Source: Owenia fusiformis
Taxonomy: Eukaryota > Annelida > Polychaeta > Sabellida > Oweniidae
Direction of reading: 5' to 3'
DNA: 64,000 nucleotides
Assembly (NCBI GenBank): GCA_903813345.2
Contig: CAIIXF020000005.1
Span: 10,235,375-10,299,374, forward strand
Both the position numbers and the translations under genes were made by a program. This document shows positions 24,510-36,942 of this stretch, one piece after another. Under the pieces are notes generated by a model. That model saw only the letters and a list, made by a program, of their open reading frames with translations. It did no database searches and was not told the DNA's origin. Every line of letters begins with the position of its first letter. Positions within the stretch are counted from its first letter, which is position 1.

Positions 24510-27500
24510 GTCATGAAATATATTGATGTGTCTGAATGCTGACACTAGCATACAGTTTTGAACTTTTGGGATTTGTTCTGTTGATTAAATAAATAGAAGT
24601 CTATGAATTATTTATATTTTCAGTGAGTGTCCTGAGTTTACACCATTTCTGCCTCAGTTATTGATCAAGCATGAATATAATTTGTAAATGGACATAACAC
24701 AGAAACCAGAGTGATGAAAATTCAACTTTTGAAAGAAAGAAAATGGCAAAGAATAAAGTATACAGACATGTAGTCAATACTCTGAAGGAAATAGCAAGAA
24801 ATAAAGTGAACACTAAACATGCATGTAGTTGATACTCTAAATTGTATAGAAATGATACAAAATCGAACACTTTATTCAAATTTCAGAGAGAAATCGCGTT
24901 AAATAAGTGTGACCAATCAGCACACATATATTTTACGGGACAGAAAGACAAGGAGGCAATCTTCTAGAGTCTGCAAGAACATGACAGGGTTATTCCAGGA
25001 CAACTTTAACAGCCATTTCCAGACCCATTTTTTCTAATTAACTACCAGAGGAGTGCAAGGTTAAATTGTGGGAAACTAGATCAATGTATTAATGAAATGT
25101 TGCAGCAGTAGCTCAGCCTCTTTGCAGAATCTTAAGATATCATGTGACAATGAATTCATTGGGTGACTAAAGAGATCAATTTCAGTAAAATGCTCTTTTA
25201 ATCATTGTCTCTGTTTCTTAATCGATTGGCTTTATGCGTGTCATATGCCTTCATTTTTCTGATTCTATGGAGTTACAGTATGTACTAGAATTGAGATTAA
25301 GCCTGCATCTGCTACAAGGAAATTATTTCATTTTGAAGTGGCTACATTTCATCCCAAAAGAAATTAAGGAAAATATGATGAATGGTTTGATCTATAGCTT
25401 TTTGTTAGATTAATAATCATCAGTGCTATATTAGCTTTATATTAGCTCAATATTAGCTTAAAGTTTGATGAAGCCCTAGACCAAAATATCCCCCTCATTG
25501 TCATTGCTTATTCTTACAATTTCTTTCTAAAACTAGATTAAAGCGTATGACTTTTCAGATTTCGTTACAATTTAGAGTATCTACTTCATGTCGTTTAACT
25601 CTGTTCCTCTTTAATTCCACTCTAATACAATCTACATTTAATAACAAGAACTCTTAGGCATTTTACCCATGGGACACCCCCTTCGATAATTCTTGAAGTG
25701 TTTGGGTTGAGACTACAATATTATTTTAAGGTATAGATCTCCAAGAATTTTTTAGTGGAAATCAATTACACCGATGGTAGTCTGAGAAAAGAACAAATAT
25801 CATCTCCAATCAAATTGCATGAGTCATAATTTTGTCAACGTAACCTATAGATATCACGCTTATCCAGTTATGTTTTGACTAATATGAAAACCTGATAATT
25901 AGAATACTACCCTTTGCCACAGTGATCTACTTCCTTGCAAACCACCAAAATTGTTGAGCTTACAGGGCTGGCTTATGCCTGGAATAGTTAGATGGTAGTA
26001 TATTTACTGTAAGCTCAGGGTACAAACTCATAGCATATGCAAATAAGAATCCAAATAAATAAGCATTTGACATTTTTTAGTAAAACCTGTGTATCTGAAC
26101 ACCACAAAACATGACATTTTTTCGGTCCTATTTTTTAATCGCCAAATACTCGCAACACTTTTTTCCAGTCTCAGAGGTTATTTGATTAGACAGGTTTTAC
26201 TGTATTTGGACTGTACATTGCACAAAAATGTTAAGTGTAGGTTTTTACTTTTTATAAAATCATAACTATTAGTTGTAGTGGTAGTTACATTGTGGTCTGG
26301 CCTTTGACACTACATTGTATTAATCATAAAACATTAATATGTTTTATTGTGATACTATAACTTTAGTTATAAATTTTTTGTTTACCTCTCAATTAACCTT
26401 CCTATACTAAATTTAACAGCACTTCAAGCATAGCCTAGCTTAGAATACCCCCCTCCTATGAAGAGAAATATACAGTAATTCCCCATTCTGATTTATCTGT
26501 CTCTCTTTATCTAAAGCTTGTGAGAGATATCCAAGGGACAGAAGAGGCCATTGACCCCAGAATGTTTAACCACAATCTAAAAGAACAATATCATTATATG
26601 GAAAAGGGTGCACAATCAATAAATGAACTGAACATACAATAACACCTTTAAAATCCCATTGTAATTATGGGCATTTTATTTTAATCCGAGCCCCTTTTTA
26701 TCTAATGAATAGTAAAGGCAGTGGATCCCACATTGCATTGCAGGGCCAGTAAGGATGTTGACATAGACATAACAAGTGATTTCAACAGTTCCAGACATAA
26801 ACAGCTCATTGCAGAAGAGCAATATTTTGAAGACAAACAGCATAATAAATTACTGACCCATTAACTGATTAACCTTATGTACTAGGCTCTTGACTCAGGA
26901 TATTGGTTATAGCAATGCAGAATACCATTTTATGCATTGATGTGTTAAATGTCACTACCTGCCATTTGTTACAGATCCTGAACCACTGATAACCATTGAA
27001 CAACAACTGCTGAACACTGTCCACAAAAAGAATGGAGACTGTAACAATATGTCACCAGTTCTGATGGTATAGTGGCCTTTATGCAATTAGAAGAGATAGT
27101 TAAAAGCTATGGTCCCCGTACCAAACCTAAATCTACTTCTCTCTTGTGGGGGGATGTTTGAGAAAGGTACAAGAGGACTTGAAGCAAGACTACAGTTAAA
27201 ATTAATAGGCTTTTTTATAAACATTCAAAATGGTTATTTTTACATTTGTCCTTATCTGACATGCATATTTCTAGGGTGAATAGATTACAAATTACAACAA
27301 GTTTAGTCTAAATGGGATGAAAACACAAAAGCTATAGATAAACAAACAACAATATGTTCACAAGGCTTAAAGTCTGTGAAATTTTTTTACCTGAAACTAT
27401 TCGAACGCTGGGCGAAAGGCGTGTGCGGAGCCCTAGGGGGGCAAGAAAATTTTGAAAATTGGTGCCCTCTGGTGGCTTCTAGAGCCTTCTGGTGAAAGTA

Positions 27501-27600
27501 CATTGAATAAAATGTTCACATTTTTTTAAATCTGTTTATTGCATTTTTGTATTTTTTTAATTTGATAACTGGGCTGGATCTGTCTTATTCTTAATGACAT
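24510..27600. other. Intergenic, no gene recognised
   Basis: Holds dispersed-repeat copies at 24,712-24,905 (minus) and 25,518-25,650 (plus), the pogo-like MITE at 26,078 and an AAATGTCACCACC copy at 26,940. A segment with ggcagtggatcccacattgc at about 26,717 resembles one at 48,318. Confidence 0.5.
26078..26202. mobile_element. pogo-like MITE copy
   Basis: AGTAAAACCTGTGTA at the left and AGACAGGTTTTACTG at the right form an imperfect terminal inverted repeat, followed by TA. The interior carries the same gaacacc motif as the other copies. Confidence 0.6.
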
Positions 27601-27602
27601 AC

Positions 27603-27654
27603 CTTACATCTCTGTTCTCTGTGACTTCACATCGTGTCCTTATTTTATCGATAT
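27603..27654 (-). other. Possible isolated mini-exon
   Basis: On the minus strand, 52 bp lie between a strong acceptor (cttatttctgccAG) and a strong donor (AAG|GTATGT). Only one frame is open, reading IDKIRTRCEVTENRDV. I recognise no protein. It could be a chance arrangement or a fragment of a gene starting at the 27.7-kb patch. Confidence 0.25.
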
Positions 27655-27699
27655 CTGGCAGAAATAAGACAGATTAGAAAAATTTCAAAAAGTTTCCCT

Positions 27700-27866
27700 T
27701 TAGCGCTAGCCCGCCGGTGTTCATAACGGTTACGTTCATTGGTTGATTCGTCAGATTAGTCATATCTTTAAGCCAATCAAATTCAAGATAACACTTCGTA
27801 ACTCGCTTTAGCGAATCGAAGTCAATAGTTCTCGTCGTAATAATGCAGACAAGATGGTAAGATTGC
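27700..27866. promoter_or_regulatory. CpG-richer patch with CCAAT boxes, possible bidirectional promoter
   Basis: ATTGG (27,739) and CCAATC (27,773) boxes lie within a CpG-rich stretch (GCGCTAGCCCGCCGG, TTCGTAACTCGCTTTAGCG). On the plus strand it ends AGACAAGATG directly followed by a donor-like GTAAGATTG (27,857), as in genes whose first exon ends at the start codon. No following exon is found. Confidence 0.3.
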
Positions 27867-28200
27867 TTCGTGTTCCACATAATTTATGAAACTGACCTAT
27901 TTATTAAATAACAAATCACACGTGAATCAGCTGATCAGCTGTTTTGGGGCCCGCAATTAAACGATTTTTTCCTCAAGTCTTCAACTTATTTGGGCTTCAG
28001 ATCAACCCATACCCCCCTCTGATATCAACCCGGATTTGCACTGATCTCACGGTGGTCAAATTTCGGCCTGAAAGTACCGGAACTAGCCGGAAAATCCGGA
28101 AAACTTTAAGCCTTGTGTTCATGACCACAAAATGAATGTTTTAACAATGCCATTAGCAAGATACGATAATTTTATAAACTTTGGACATTTCAAGATACTA

Positions 28201-28217
28201 CAGTAAAACCTGTATAT
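28201..28217 (+). mobile_element. 5' fragment of a pogo-like MITE split by the LTR element
   Basis: CAGTAAAACCTGTATAT after a TA dinucleotide matches the terminal repeat of the CAGTA(G/A)AACCTGT family elsewhere in the window. The continuation (atccaaacacctctc) is found directly after the LTR element at 31,828. Confidence 0.6.
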
Positions 28218-28909
28218 TGTTGGACCCCTGGGTCGGTCCATTTCATTATTAAAAGTTTATCTAATTTTGTAAAGAATGACAAACAAGTCGATTCCTTAAT
28301 ACTCATACTTTATTTAATAATTTTGAAGTTTAGTCCAAACAGTTACAAATTACAATACATCTTCACAATCTAAAGCCAAGCCGAAAAGTGTCTACAAATC
28401 TATACAAGTTCTTTTTATACTTGGACCAAGTGAGACCAAGTGAGGAAAGCAATAAAATACAAAAACAATTAATCATCTTCATTACAAAAGTATTTGAGAC
28501 TCTCAGTAAGCTCAACTCAGGGACACAGTGAGTAAAACAATAAATTTGGAATAACTGACACAAGGTCAGTAAAAGTCCAGAGTGAGAAAAACAATTAAAA
28601 AGATAACAGAAATGAGTCCAGTCTCACTGAGCCCTACCCCACTCTGTTACTGGGTCAATAAAATGTCATGCAAGAACACTGAGTGAGGAAAACTATTAAT
28701 CTGTCAACATCTTTTTGATGCCTTAGTTTCAACTTTTTGGAAGAAACCCATAAATCTCATAACATGACATACTGAACTTTAAACCCATATAGATGAAACA
28801 AGTTGTTCCTTGACCATTCAAAACTGTGTCAACCAATTGATAAGTTCCATGCAGCAAATATTTAATCAAAATATAAGTTTACAGTGTGTTCCTGAAAATG
28901 TCCAACACA
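28218..28909 (-). repeat. LTR (3' LTR in element orientation)
   Basis: This 692-bp terminal repeat matches the copy at 31,136-31,827 with a single mismatch seen by eye. It ends abruptly at CACA before the purine tract. The left flank is the start of a pogo-like repeat (28,201-28,217). Confidence 0.9.
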
Positions 28910-31135
28910 CCACCCTCCCCAGTTCAAATTTACTCCTGGAAATTTTACACCGATTGAAACCTTACAATTGTTACTAATAACTGTCACACATAAAAAAAAC
29001 AATGTATCAATTTCAAATTGTATAACTTAAGTAAAATTACATCTGCATAATTAAATCAACTCTACAATAAAAGTTTAGGCTATTACCACTTTAAATGTCA
29101 AATCACCATTCAACAAAATAAACTAGAGGTAAAAGTAATTCCACCTGTTCAATGGTAGGTCAGTTATTAGGATATAATCCTTATCTCTAACACACAACAA
29201 GCATGTTCAGTTTCAGGGATCTGTTACCAATGTACTGTCTTCTAATGTTCTCACTGTGCCAACTTAAGGTCACTTAAACACAAAATAAAATTGTATATAT
29301 AAATCTAAGGGCACACAATCAAATAAGGAAACAGTAAATTTCCATTGCACAAAGTTGCAACATCATTAGAAATAAATGTCCAAAATATTTCCTTAAATAA
29401 AACTACAACCAAAATTGTCAAAACATCAATTACAGCGTTTCTCTGCTTCTCCAAAACATTTTCATGTGCACTTTAATCGATCAATGTCATTTGCAAGATC
29501 CTTACACAGTAGCGTGAATATTCAGTGTTCTCAAAAGGGCCCTTCACCCAACAGCTAGGTTACTCTCCCAAAATATGAATCACTGCACGTTATACCCGTA
29601 CTCCAAAATGGCCATTCAGAATCTTGCATAATCGATCACAAAGGACAACAGCTACACACATATTAATCCAACACAGTCGCTTCAAAAACAATTGATCGCA
29701 TCGGTATCACACACATAATCATTGTTCTCCATATATTTAGTCTGACACTGAGGTTATTAGATATGTCGCTGTTTGGTCACTCTGCACTGAGATGTATCAG
29801 ATGCGCGCAAAACATACCAATTTAGAGTCTGCAAGTAGAAAGGCCTTGGAACCTTATAACACAGCCCTTGCCAACAACAAGGATACCTTGAACATTGTCA
29901 TACTAATTGTTCCTCGATATCTCCTCTAGATCACCTATCATCATCAGGTAAACAGTTAACATAATACTCAGATACTTTCTGGGCCCTACTCTATCTGAGT
30001 CAAAACACAATATTTCCGGAAATCAACCATCAATCACCCCTATGTGATTGGAACTTGGGTACCACTCAATACTCCAAAACATTCAGCTCTCCCTTGGCTG
30101 AAGTCACCATCAAAAGTCAGGTATAGGCATACCGTCCCTATGCCTTTCTACAAGATATGGGCTGATATACGAATTCTACAAGTGTAACGACCTGCCAAGA
30201 ACCATCAGCTTGCATGTCTTTACCCGATGTAGCACAATATAACTCAAAATCCCTGTGCAATGAGGAATGTGCCCTCTCATTGTTATCAGTCTTCACGAAG
30301 CAACTTCTATATCCCAGATATCAAATTGCTATCTCCATGATGCAAGGTCCTCAAAACAAAAGTCATAATAAGCAGAGACACTTAACATCTCTGATACCAC
30401 AGTGATTGTTCCTTACTCGACATCATACATAAATCGACTATATGGTTATGCAATATCTCATCTCTGAGTCCATACAACTATGTGAAGCTGGATATCGAAT
30501 CAATTCATATCCCGAGTTGACATCTTCAGATATGTAAACACATAAAACGAGTACTTTATCCAAAAGTCTATCTTGTTCACAAGAATATATCCTTTAATTT
30601 TGAGAAATGTTCGCGTCTGTCCAATCAAATCCAACATCAAATACATGAGCCTGACAACTCGTTTTCAGTTCTGATAAAATTGTTTAGCATTGTCTCAAAA
30701 TAATAGCATCCTAATCCTGTACAACAATCTCTTAGAACACTTCCAAAGCGGCCATACTTTTTCCTGCTTTTCTCTCAAAATTTTCCAAGTTCAAATTTTA
30801 CAAAACAAAATAATGGTCATTGAAAGTTCATCAGCTGGCTTGCTGATAAACAGCAACTGAAGTAATGGTCAGTAAGTCCATTTGTTTACCTCAATCAAAG
30901 CAACTCAAAATAATGTTCAATCTTAGTTTCTTGTTTACATCATATTTCCAGATCTAAATATTCCAATTCCATCTGTTAATGAATCAATAGATCAATTTGA
31001 TCAGTTCCAATCCTAAATAATACATTCACTGAATTTGGTAGCGTTTTTCAATCAAAAGCATGTTAAAGTCCGTAATTATAAGTCTCCAGAAATCCTTACG
31101 AAATGTTAAATAAAATTCCACCAGGCTGCCACCAG
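28910..31135. other. Interior of the LTR element, non-coding
   Basis: The interior is 2,226 bp without any long reading frame on either strand, and I see no reverse transcriptase, integrase or gag zinc-knuckle motif. It would need enzymes supplied in trans. Confidence 0.75.
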
Positions 31136-31827
31136 TGTTGGACCCCTGGGTCGGTCCATTTCATTATTAAAAGTTTATCTAATTTTGTAAAGAATGACAA
31201 ACAAGTCGATTCCTTAATACTCATACTTTATTTAATAATTTTGAAGTTTTGTCCAAACAGTTACAAATTACAATACATCTTCACAATCTAAAGCCAAGCC
31301 GAAAAGTGTCTACAAATCTATACAAGTTCTTTTTATACTTGGACCAAGTGAGACCAAGTGAGGAAAGCAATAAAATACAAAAACAATTAATCATCTTCAT
31401 TACAAAAGTATTTGAGACTCTCAGTAAGCTCAACTCAGGGACACAGTGAGTAAAACAATAAATTTGGAATAACTGACACAAGGTCAGTAAAAGTCCAGAG
31501 TGAGAAAAACAATTAAAAAGATAACAGAAATGAGTCCAGTCTCACTGAGCCCTACCCCACTCTGTTACTGGGTCAATAAAATGTCATGCAAGAACACTGA
31601 GTGAGGAAAACTATTAATCTGTCAACATCTTTTTGATGCCTTAGTTTCAACTTTTTGGAAGAAACCCATAAATCTCATAACATGACATACTGAACTTTAA
31701 ACCCATATAGATGAAACAAGTTGTTCCTTGACCATTCAAAACTGTGTCAACCAATTGATAAGTTCCATGCAGCAAATATTTAATCAAAATATAAGTTTAC
31801 AGTGTGTTCCTGAAAATGTCCAACACA
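31136..31827 (-). repeat. LTR (5' LTR in element orientation)
   Basis: This is the second copy of the 692-bp terminal repeat, followed on the minus strand by the primer-binding-like site. After 31,827 the sequence resumes as the interrupted repeat (atccaaacacctc). Confidence 0.9.
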
Positions 31828-31989
31828 ATCCAAACACCTCTCTAATTTGAATGAATGTTGTTGAGAAGATAACTTAAGAGGCCACTAACATGTATATCCA
31901 TTATTTTTGTTGTTTTTTCACTCTTATCATTATGATCTAAGTCACTCATCTTTAGGATTTATGACTCAAAATAAATAGTTGAAATTGAA

Positions 31990-32165
31990 ACCAATGATGT
32001 AATCTTACATCGAGAGAGGTAACCTTAAACTTGACCTTGATATCAATAATGTGACCTTGAAAATTAATTTTAAGACCTTGAAACTGGAATTGTCTTGTTA
32101 CCAATGAGATGATCTTCAAACCACCTAATTTAACTTTAAAATGTTCCATAACCTTCAATCCAAAG
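31990..32165. repeat. Degenerate TGACCTTGA repeat
   Basis: GACCTTGA-type words recur about every 20-30 bp (about 32,031, 32,051, 32,073 and weaker copies). Read on the minus strand this is TCAAGGTCA, the half-site of ERR/FTZ-F1 nuclear receptors. It is more likely a satellite than an enhancer. Confidence 0.5.
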
Positions 32166-32328
32166 ACATGGCTTTCATAGCAATTGACCATGAAACTGAT
32201 CCTACGACATTCTTTATAATCATGTTTTGTGTACAGGATTAAGCAACATGCTGAAATATAATACACATACTGAATATGCAGTTCTATGAAAATTATTTGT
32301 AAACTGTTGGACTTAGTTCCACATTGAT

Positions 32329-32416
32329 CAAGTATATGATGGGATTATTCCAAGTATATGATGGGATCAAATCAAGTATATGATGGGATTAATCCAAGTA
32401 TATGATGGGATTATAT
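32329..32416. repeat. 22-bp tandem repeat, four units
   Basis: CAAGTATATGATGGGAT plus five variable bases is repeated four times without a gap. Confidence 0.85.
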
Positions 32417-32419
32417 CAA

Positions 32420-35160
32420 TTGTCCATGACCACTTACATTTTAACCATGCAACATTTTATCTATTTTACCAAGTCTTGAACTTCAATTTTACAGCTTTTA
32501 TTGTAATAATATTTAAATATAAGCTTTACAACGCGTGGTTTCATGCATTGAAAATATATGGGATTTTTATACCCATAAATAACGAATACTTCATGAGACC
32601 TCTTATATCCTATAATAGGCATTTTAGAACTTATTTACGGGTAAATACCATCAAAGAATAGACAGGAACAAATGTATGTGCACGAGGTTTACAAAGTTGT
32701 GTCTCTACTTTTATCAAAGAATTACCCAAATATGGATAATGTTGAAAAACAAAGAACATGTTACATAACGAAAAGGGTGAATATTTAAGAACTCTCTATT
32801 CAAAATATTGTCAAGCTTTTTCATTTGAAAGTCTGGATATGAAAAATGAAAACAAAAATTGAAACATGATGAAAATATGACAACAATATATTTTGAAGAT
32901 AAATATCGTACTTAAATTTCGGCATGGCAACCTTTAAATTACCCAGCATGCCCAAAACCTAAAAACAACAACATAGCATTTTTCAAGTGTGAAAATGTTA
33001 GTTTACTACTCCAGGGGTTTAGAAAATGATGTGATAAACACAGAGGAGGTACCACTGTCTTTGATTATCTCTAATTATAATTAGACAATGCCTGTCATTA
33101 ATTCATAAACAAACTAACACAAGTAGCTTATAATGAATGTGCTAAGTATATAATTAGTACTTCCACATCTAGTGTCTTTTGTTTATAATATCCTTATCTA
33201 TTGTAATCACTGAACAATGTATCAAGTTGCATTCTTCAGTTCTTGCTATTCTAACAGTATATACAAGTCATTAACATGCAAAATGTCACCACCTTTGTTA
33301 CAGAAACTGAATACTGACCACCAAACACCAACTGACTAACACCAACCACCAAATACCAAACACTGTCCACAAAAAAGTTGGGAGACCATAACAATAATTC
33401 ACCACTTGTAATAAAATGTCTACTCAAGTCTACACTGTATACACGAAGACATATAATATCCTCTGTACCACATTCTACCTGATTTAAATTACAAATTCAC
33501 AACATAACAATTTGTCCTTATATCCCCCAGCTCAATGCATAATTCACCATTTTGGATTACCAATGTATGATGCTTTCATTGAAAATCAAACTGGTAATCA
33601 AGTATCGCATAATTCAACATCTTCATAGATCTAACTGCAAATAATAAAAGACAGAAAACTACAAAATCAGCTTTTAGCCCTATTTCAAGTCCTAATGACA
33701 CCCCAACATGTACATACCCCCCCCCCCCTCCCATAATACACATATGGCAGATGATAAGAGAAGTTCATAGACTCAGGGAAAATACATTTAAGCTCTGGGC
33801 ATCCTTCACCAGCCAACCCTCTTAGTAAATCTTGTGAATACATTTCTCCCCAGTAAAGCTTCTGATGCATATGACAGTGAATCACAGACAGATGGACAGA
33901 CAGACAAACAAGTGGATGATCACAAATGTGAGCTTATAGATTATGTTTTATACCCAAAGGACAGTTCTGAATACAAAGGTTTCATTGTATAAAATACATA
34001 CATGTACATTGGGTTGTAACAGCTCTAATGTTGCAATGCAAGGAGAGAAGGTTCATTTCAGGATAAATCTACAGTGGATTCTCTATTATGAATCTTACAT
34101 CTACTGACATTTATACTCTGTGAACATTGTATAATTTGACAGATCTGATCTTTATAACATTTGTATTTTAAGGACAAACAAGTGGTATGAAAAAGCAATG
34201 AAGGCAATGTTTTTTGTAATTTGATTGTGAAATGTCAAGTATTTGTAAGTAGAAATCCAAGAATAGTACATGTATAGATATGGTATCTCGAACAAAACAT
34301 GCATTGTGGTGAGGATTGGTTTAGTTTTCAGATTTAGAGTTCATTTGATGTATGTCAAATACTCTAATCAAATATAAATACAGTTATTTGTCAAACACCA
34401 GTGTGAGTCAATTACCTTTAAGTCAAACACCTCCATATAAGTCAAACACTATATTCTGTGCTTTTTTATGGAATGATTGTCAAATAATACAATTTAATGC
34501 TCCATCTTCCAAATACAGAGCTATAAAATATTCTCACAGGGGAAACTGCAGGAACAGACTCCATCTACCTGCTATGGAGGATGAAAAAATGCACTCAAAA
34601 TAAAAATAAAGAGATTGAAAAGCAAGAATACCTTTGGACCAAGGATGGATGTGATCACAAGAATATTTTGTTTATACCAGGACAGCATGGTGACACAGAT
34701 AACATGAAATATGATATAATACAATGTTACCAATGTATACCTGCAAATGAATTACAATTGTGTATCATATTGCAATTGACAGTGTTTTCAGTAGGCTTGT
34801 CCAAAATTGCGTCCCTTGGACGTAATGATTTTCAAAAAATGCGTCTCCCTTCAAAAAACTGCGTCCCTTGAAAAAATGTTCCCGGGAATTCAAAAGTCAC
34901 GTTTTTACACTGGATGAAATAAATTGATGAAATTTTGTACCACTGCTTTTGCTATTTATCGGTCTGAATCAGCGTTCTTGCAAGTCTAGTATGTCATTGA
35001 ATGATACAGATACCATCATAACTTATATTCTCCCATTTAAAACACCTTTTCCTTGCGAATTTCGAAACAATTTGCTATTGATTTTGCTTTAGCATGTTTA
35101 GTTTAGGGGCAATCTGCGCGAGGTTCAACTTTTTAGTTCAGTTTCTTGCGCATATGCAGT
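32420..35160. other. Intergenic, no gene recognised
   Basis: AT-rich DNA with an AAATGTCACCACC repeat, a GACAGACA tract (about 33,889-33,910) and three near-tandem GCGTC(T)CCCTT(G/C) units at 34,820-34,880. The longest frames have no recognisable domain. Confidence 0.45.
33270..33410 (+). repeat. Second dispersed repeat family (AAATGTCACCACC)
   Basis: GCAAAATGTCACCACCTTTG, then ttacag, then strings of ccaaacaccaact and ccataacaata. Related copies lie at 22,670-22,745, 26,940-27,060 and 58,274-58,400. Confidence 0.6.
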
Positions 35161-35164
35161 CTCA

Positions 35165-35440
35165 AATAATGATCACGTGATCACACTTGACCAATTGAAA
35201 ATGGTTTGAATCAGGTCTTAAGCTACCGGCCAATCGTAGGACTCATACTGATTACTGCTCGGAAATCGAGTATTGTATAAATTTTTGTCCTATCACATGC
35301 CTCGTACTATTTCGATCAGAAATCAACTTCCGGGAAGGAAATTTCGAAAGAAAATTTTATTTCTTTTAGAAATAGAATTTTCTTCAATTATTTATTGGAT
35401 TCTGACGAAATAAAGAGACTGACACTAGACAAACAGGTTG
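35165..35440 (+). promoter_or_regulatory. Promoter-like patch (E-box palindrome, CCAAT, TATA, ETS)
   Basis: The 14-bp palindrome TGATCACGTGATCA (35,171-35,184) has a CACGTG core. It is followed by CCAAT words at 35,191 and 35,230, TTGTATAAATT (35,273) and the ETS-like ACTTCCGGGAAG (35,328-35,339). This order suits a promoter read to the right, but no coding exon was recognised downstream. Confidence 0.3.
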
Positions 35441-36082
35441 GAATTAACACATAATAATCAGCGATTAATTTTTTAGAATAATCATTAATAACCAGACACA
35501 GTCTGATCCTGACCTAATTATAACTTTTAAAGGCTAGATACAATGGCAACAGGCATGGCCTGGCGATAATCACTTTTTTCTTTACTGAATAACCGACCAA
35601 CTGATTATCGTGATTGATTAAACTTCAAAGGGCTAATTACAAATGACACTGCTGGAATACAATCTCTTGTCTAAATAAAATGATCAACCTGTCTGTGATA
35701 AGAAGTATAAAGGAATTTAAAATGTATCTAATATATTATACAATTAGACAGACTAGCTATTTTAATCCGTTATGAAAAGCCATTTGTCTTTTCTACAACA
35801 GGATGTTTCTTTCTTCTTTGAAGTTAATTTGTTTATCTTAGTGTTTAAAGGCATTGTCCCTTGACGCTTTTATGAAATAAATGAACTTTGTGATGGGCTA
35901 CAATTGTATATTCTTACATTACATTATTTTCATTTTAGGTCTCTCTTATTACATGTAGTTGCATTGCAGAAGTCTAATGTTATTCTCTCCGTGTGCCGAA
36001 AGTACTTATACCCGTAGCCAAGGGGTGGGGGTGGTTCAAGGAGTGCGAGTGAACAGAATTCGAATTGAATACAAAATAAATA

Positions 36083-36942
36083 CTGTAAAACACTTTAAAT
36101 TCGCGGGAGCAATTTTCGCGGATTTGTACATTTGATTCTTTTCGCGTATTTATGTTTTCGCGATTTACTACCACAATACGCGAACAATAAATCAATTCTG
36201 TGTTGTAAAATAAATGTTAACAAAGTTAATTGTCAAATATTGCATTGAAATGTGAAAAGGAATAAAACCGGTTTCGTTTAAGATATGATTGTTTGGATTA
36301 ATATTCTAATTGGTTGTATCTTGGGGTATTATCTTATTAATTAACACGATACGATTGCCACCTGTTGTTTTTCGAATGAAAATAAAACTCATGATAGGTT
36401 AATTATAAATATAATCCTAGGAATAAACATACAAACTTTCTTGTCATGAGTTAATACCCGTTGATTGGAATGTGTGAATGGAGGAATCAAGTCCCAGGGG
36501 ATAGAATAATTTCAACATTTTACCTTAACTTATATTATTACAATGACGATTTCTTAACCCATTACTTTATAGTTTTACCTGAACACAATTATGACAGTTT
36601 TATGATGGTATTTTGAAACAAATAACGCTGTTTTTAACTTACTTCATGAAGTACAATTGTTTTATTGTTTAAAACATAGCATGCAGTATTGCAATAGACA
36701 AATATAATTCAACTTCTAAGTTTGTTTTTACGTTTGTTTTATAATTGCATACAACACTTGAATAAGAGGAATAAAAAACATATTTAGAAATATTGTATAT
36801 TAGTATATTTTATTCTTAATTCACGTTACCCAGGAAAAATGTGATGTCCAATTTTTAATTCGCGGGATCCTGAATTCGCGATTTTACACTGACGCGAATA
36901 TACGCGAATTCAAAATGCTCGCGAATTTAACATGTTTTACAG
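36083..36942. mobile_element. 860-bp TA-flanked element with CpG-rich terminal repeats
   Basis: The left end is CTGTAAAACACTTTAAATTC followed by GCGGGAGCA. The right end reversed is CTGTAAAACATGTTAAATTC followed by GCGAGCA. TA flanks both sides (36,081-36,082; 36,943-36,944). Multiple TTCGCG words cluster at both ends and are absent from the AT-rich interior. There is no coding capacity. Confidence 0.75.

Larger units (their letters stand above)
28218..31827 (-). mobile_element. Non-autonomous LTR retrotransposon (LARD/TRIM-like), minus orientation
   Basis: Two direct repeats of 692 bp (28,218-28,909 and 31,136-31,827) begin TGTTGGAC and end with GTCCAACACA. I see only one difference between them by eye (at about 28,329 versus 31,247), so insertion is recent. 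Read on the minus strand, TGGTGGCAGCCTGG (31,134-31,121) lies one base inside the first LTR, where a tRNA primer-binding site belongs. The purine tract GGGGAGGGTGG (28,920-28,910) lies just before the second LTR. The 2.2-kb interior has no gag or pol reading frame. No clear target-site duplication is seen. Confidence 0.88.

Noticed and set aside
28363-31481. Identical 66-codon minus-strand frames at 28,363-28,563 and 31,281-31,481 suggesting a duplicated gene
   Set aside because: They are the same stretch of the two LTR copies; no domain is present.
31952-32266. 104-codon minus-strand frame with repeated FQFQ/FKVK
   Set aside because: Generated by the degenerate TGACCTTGA repeat.
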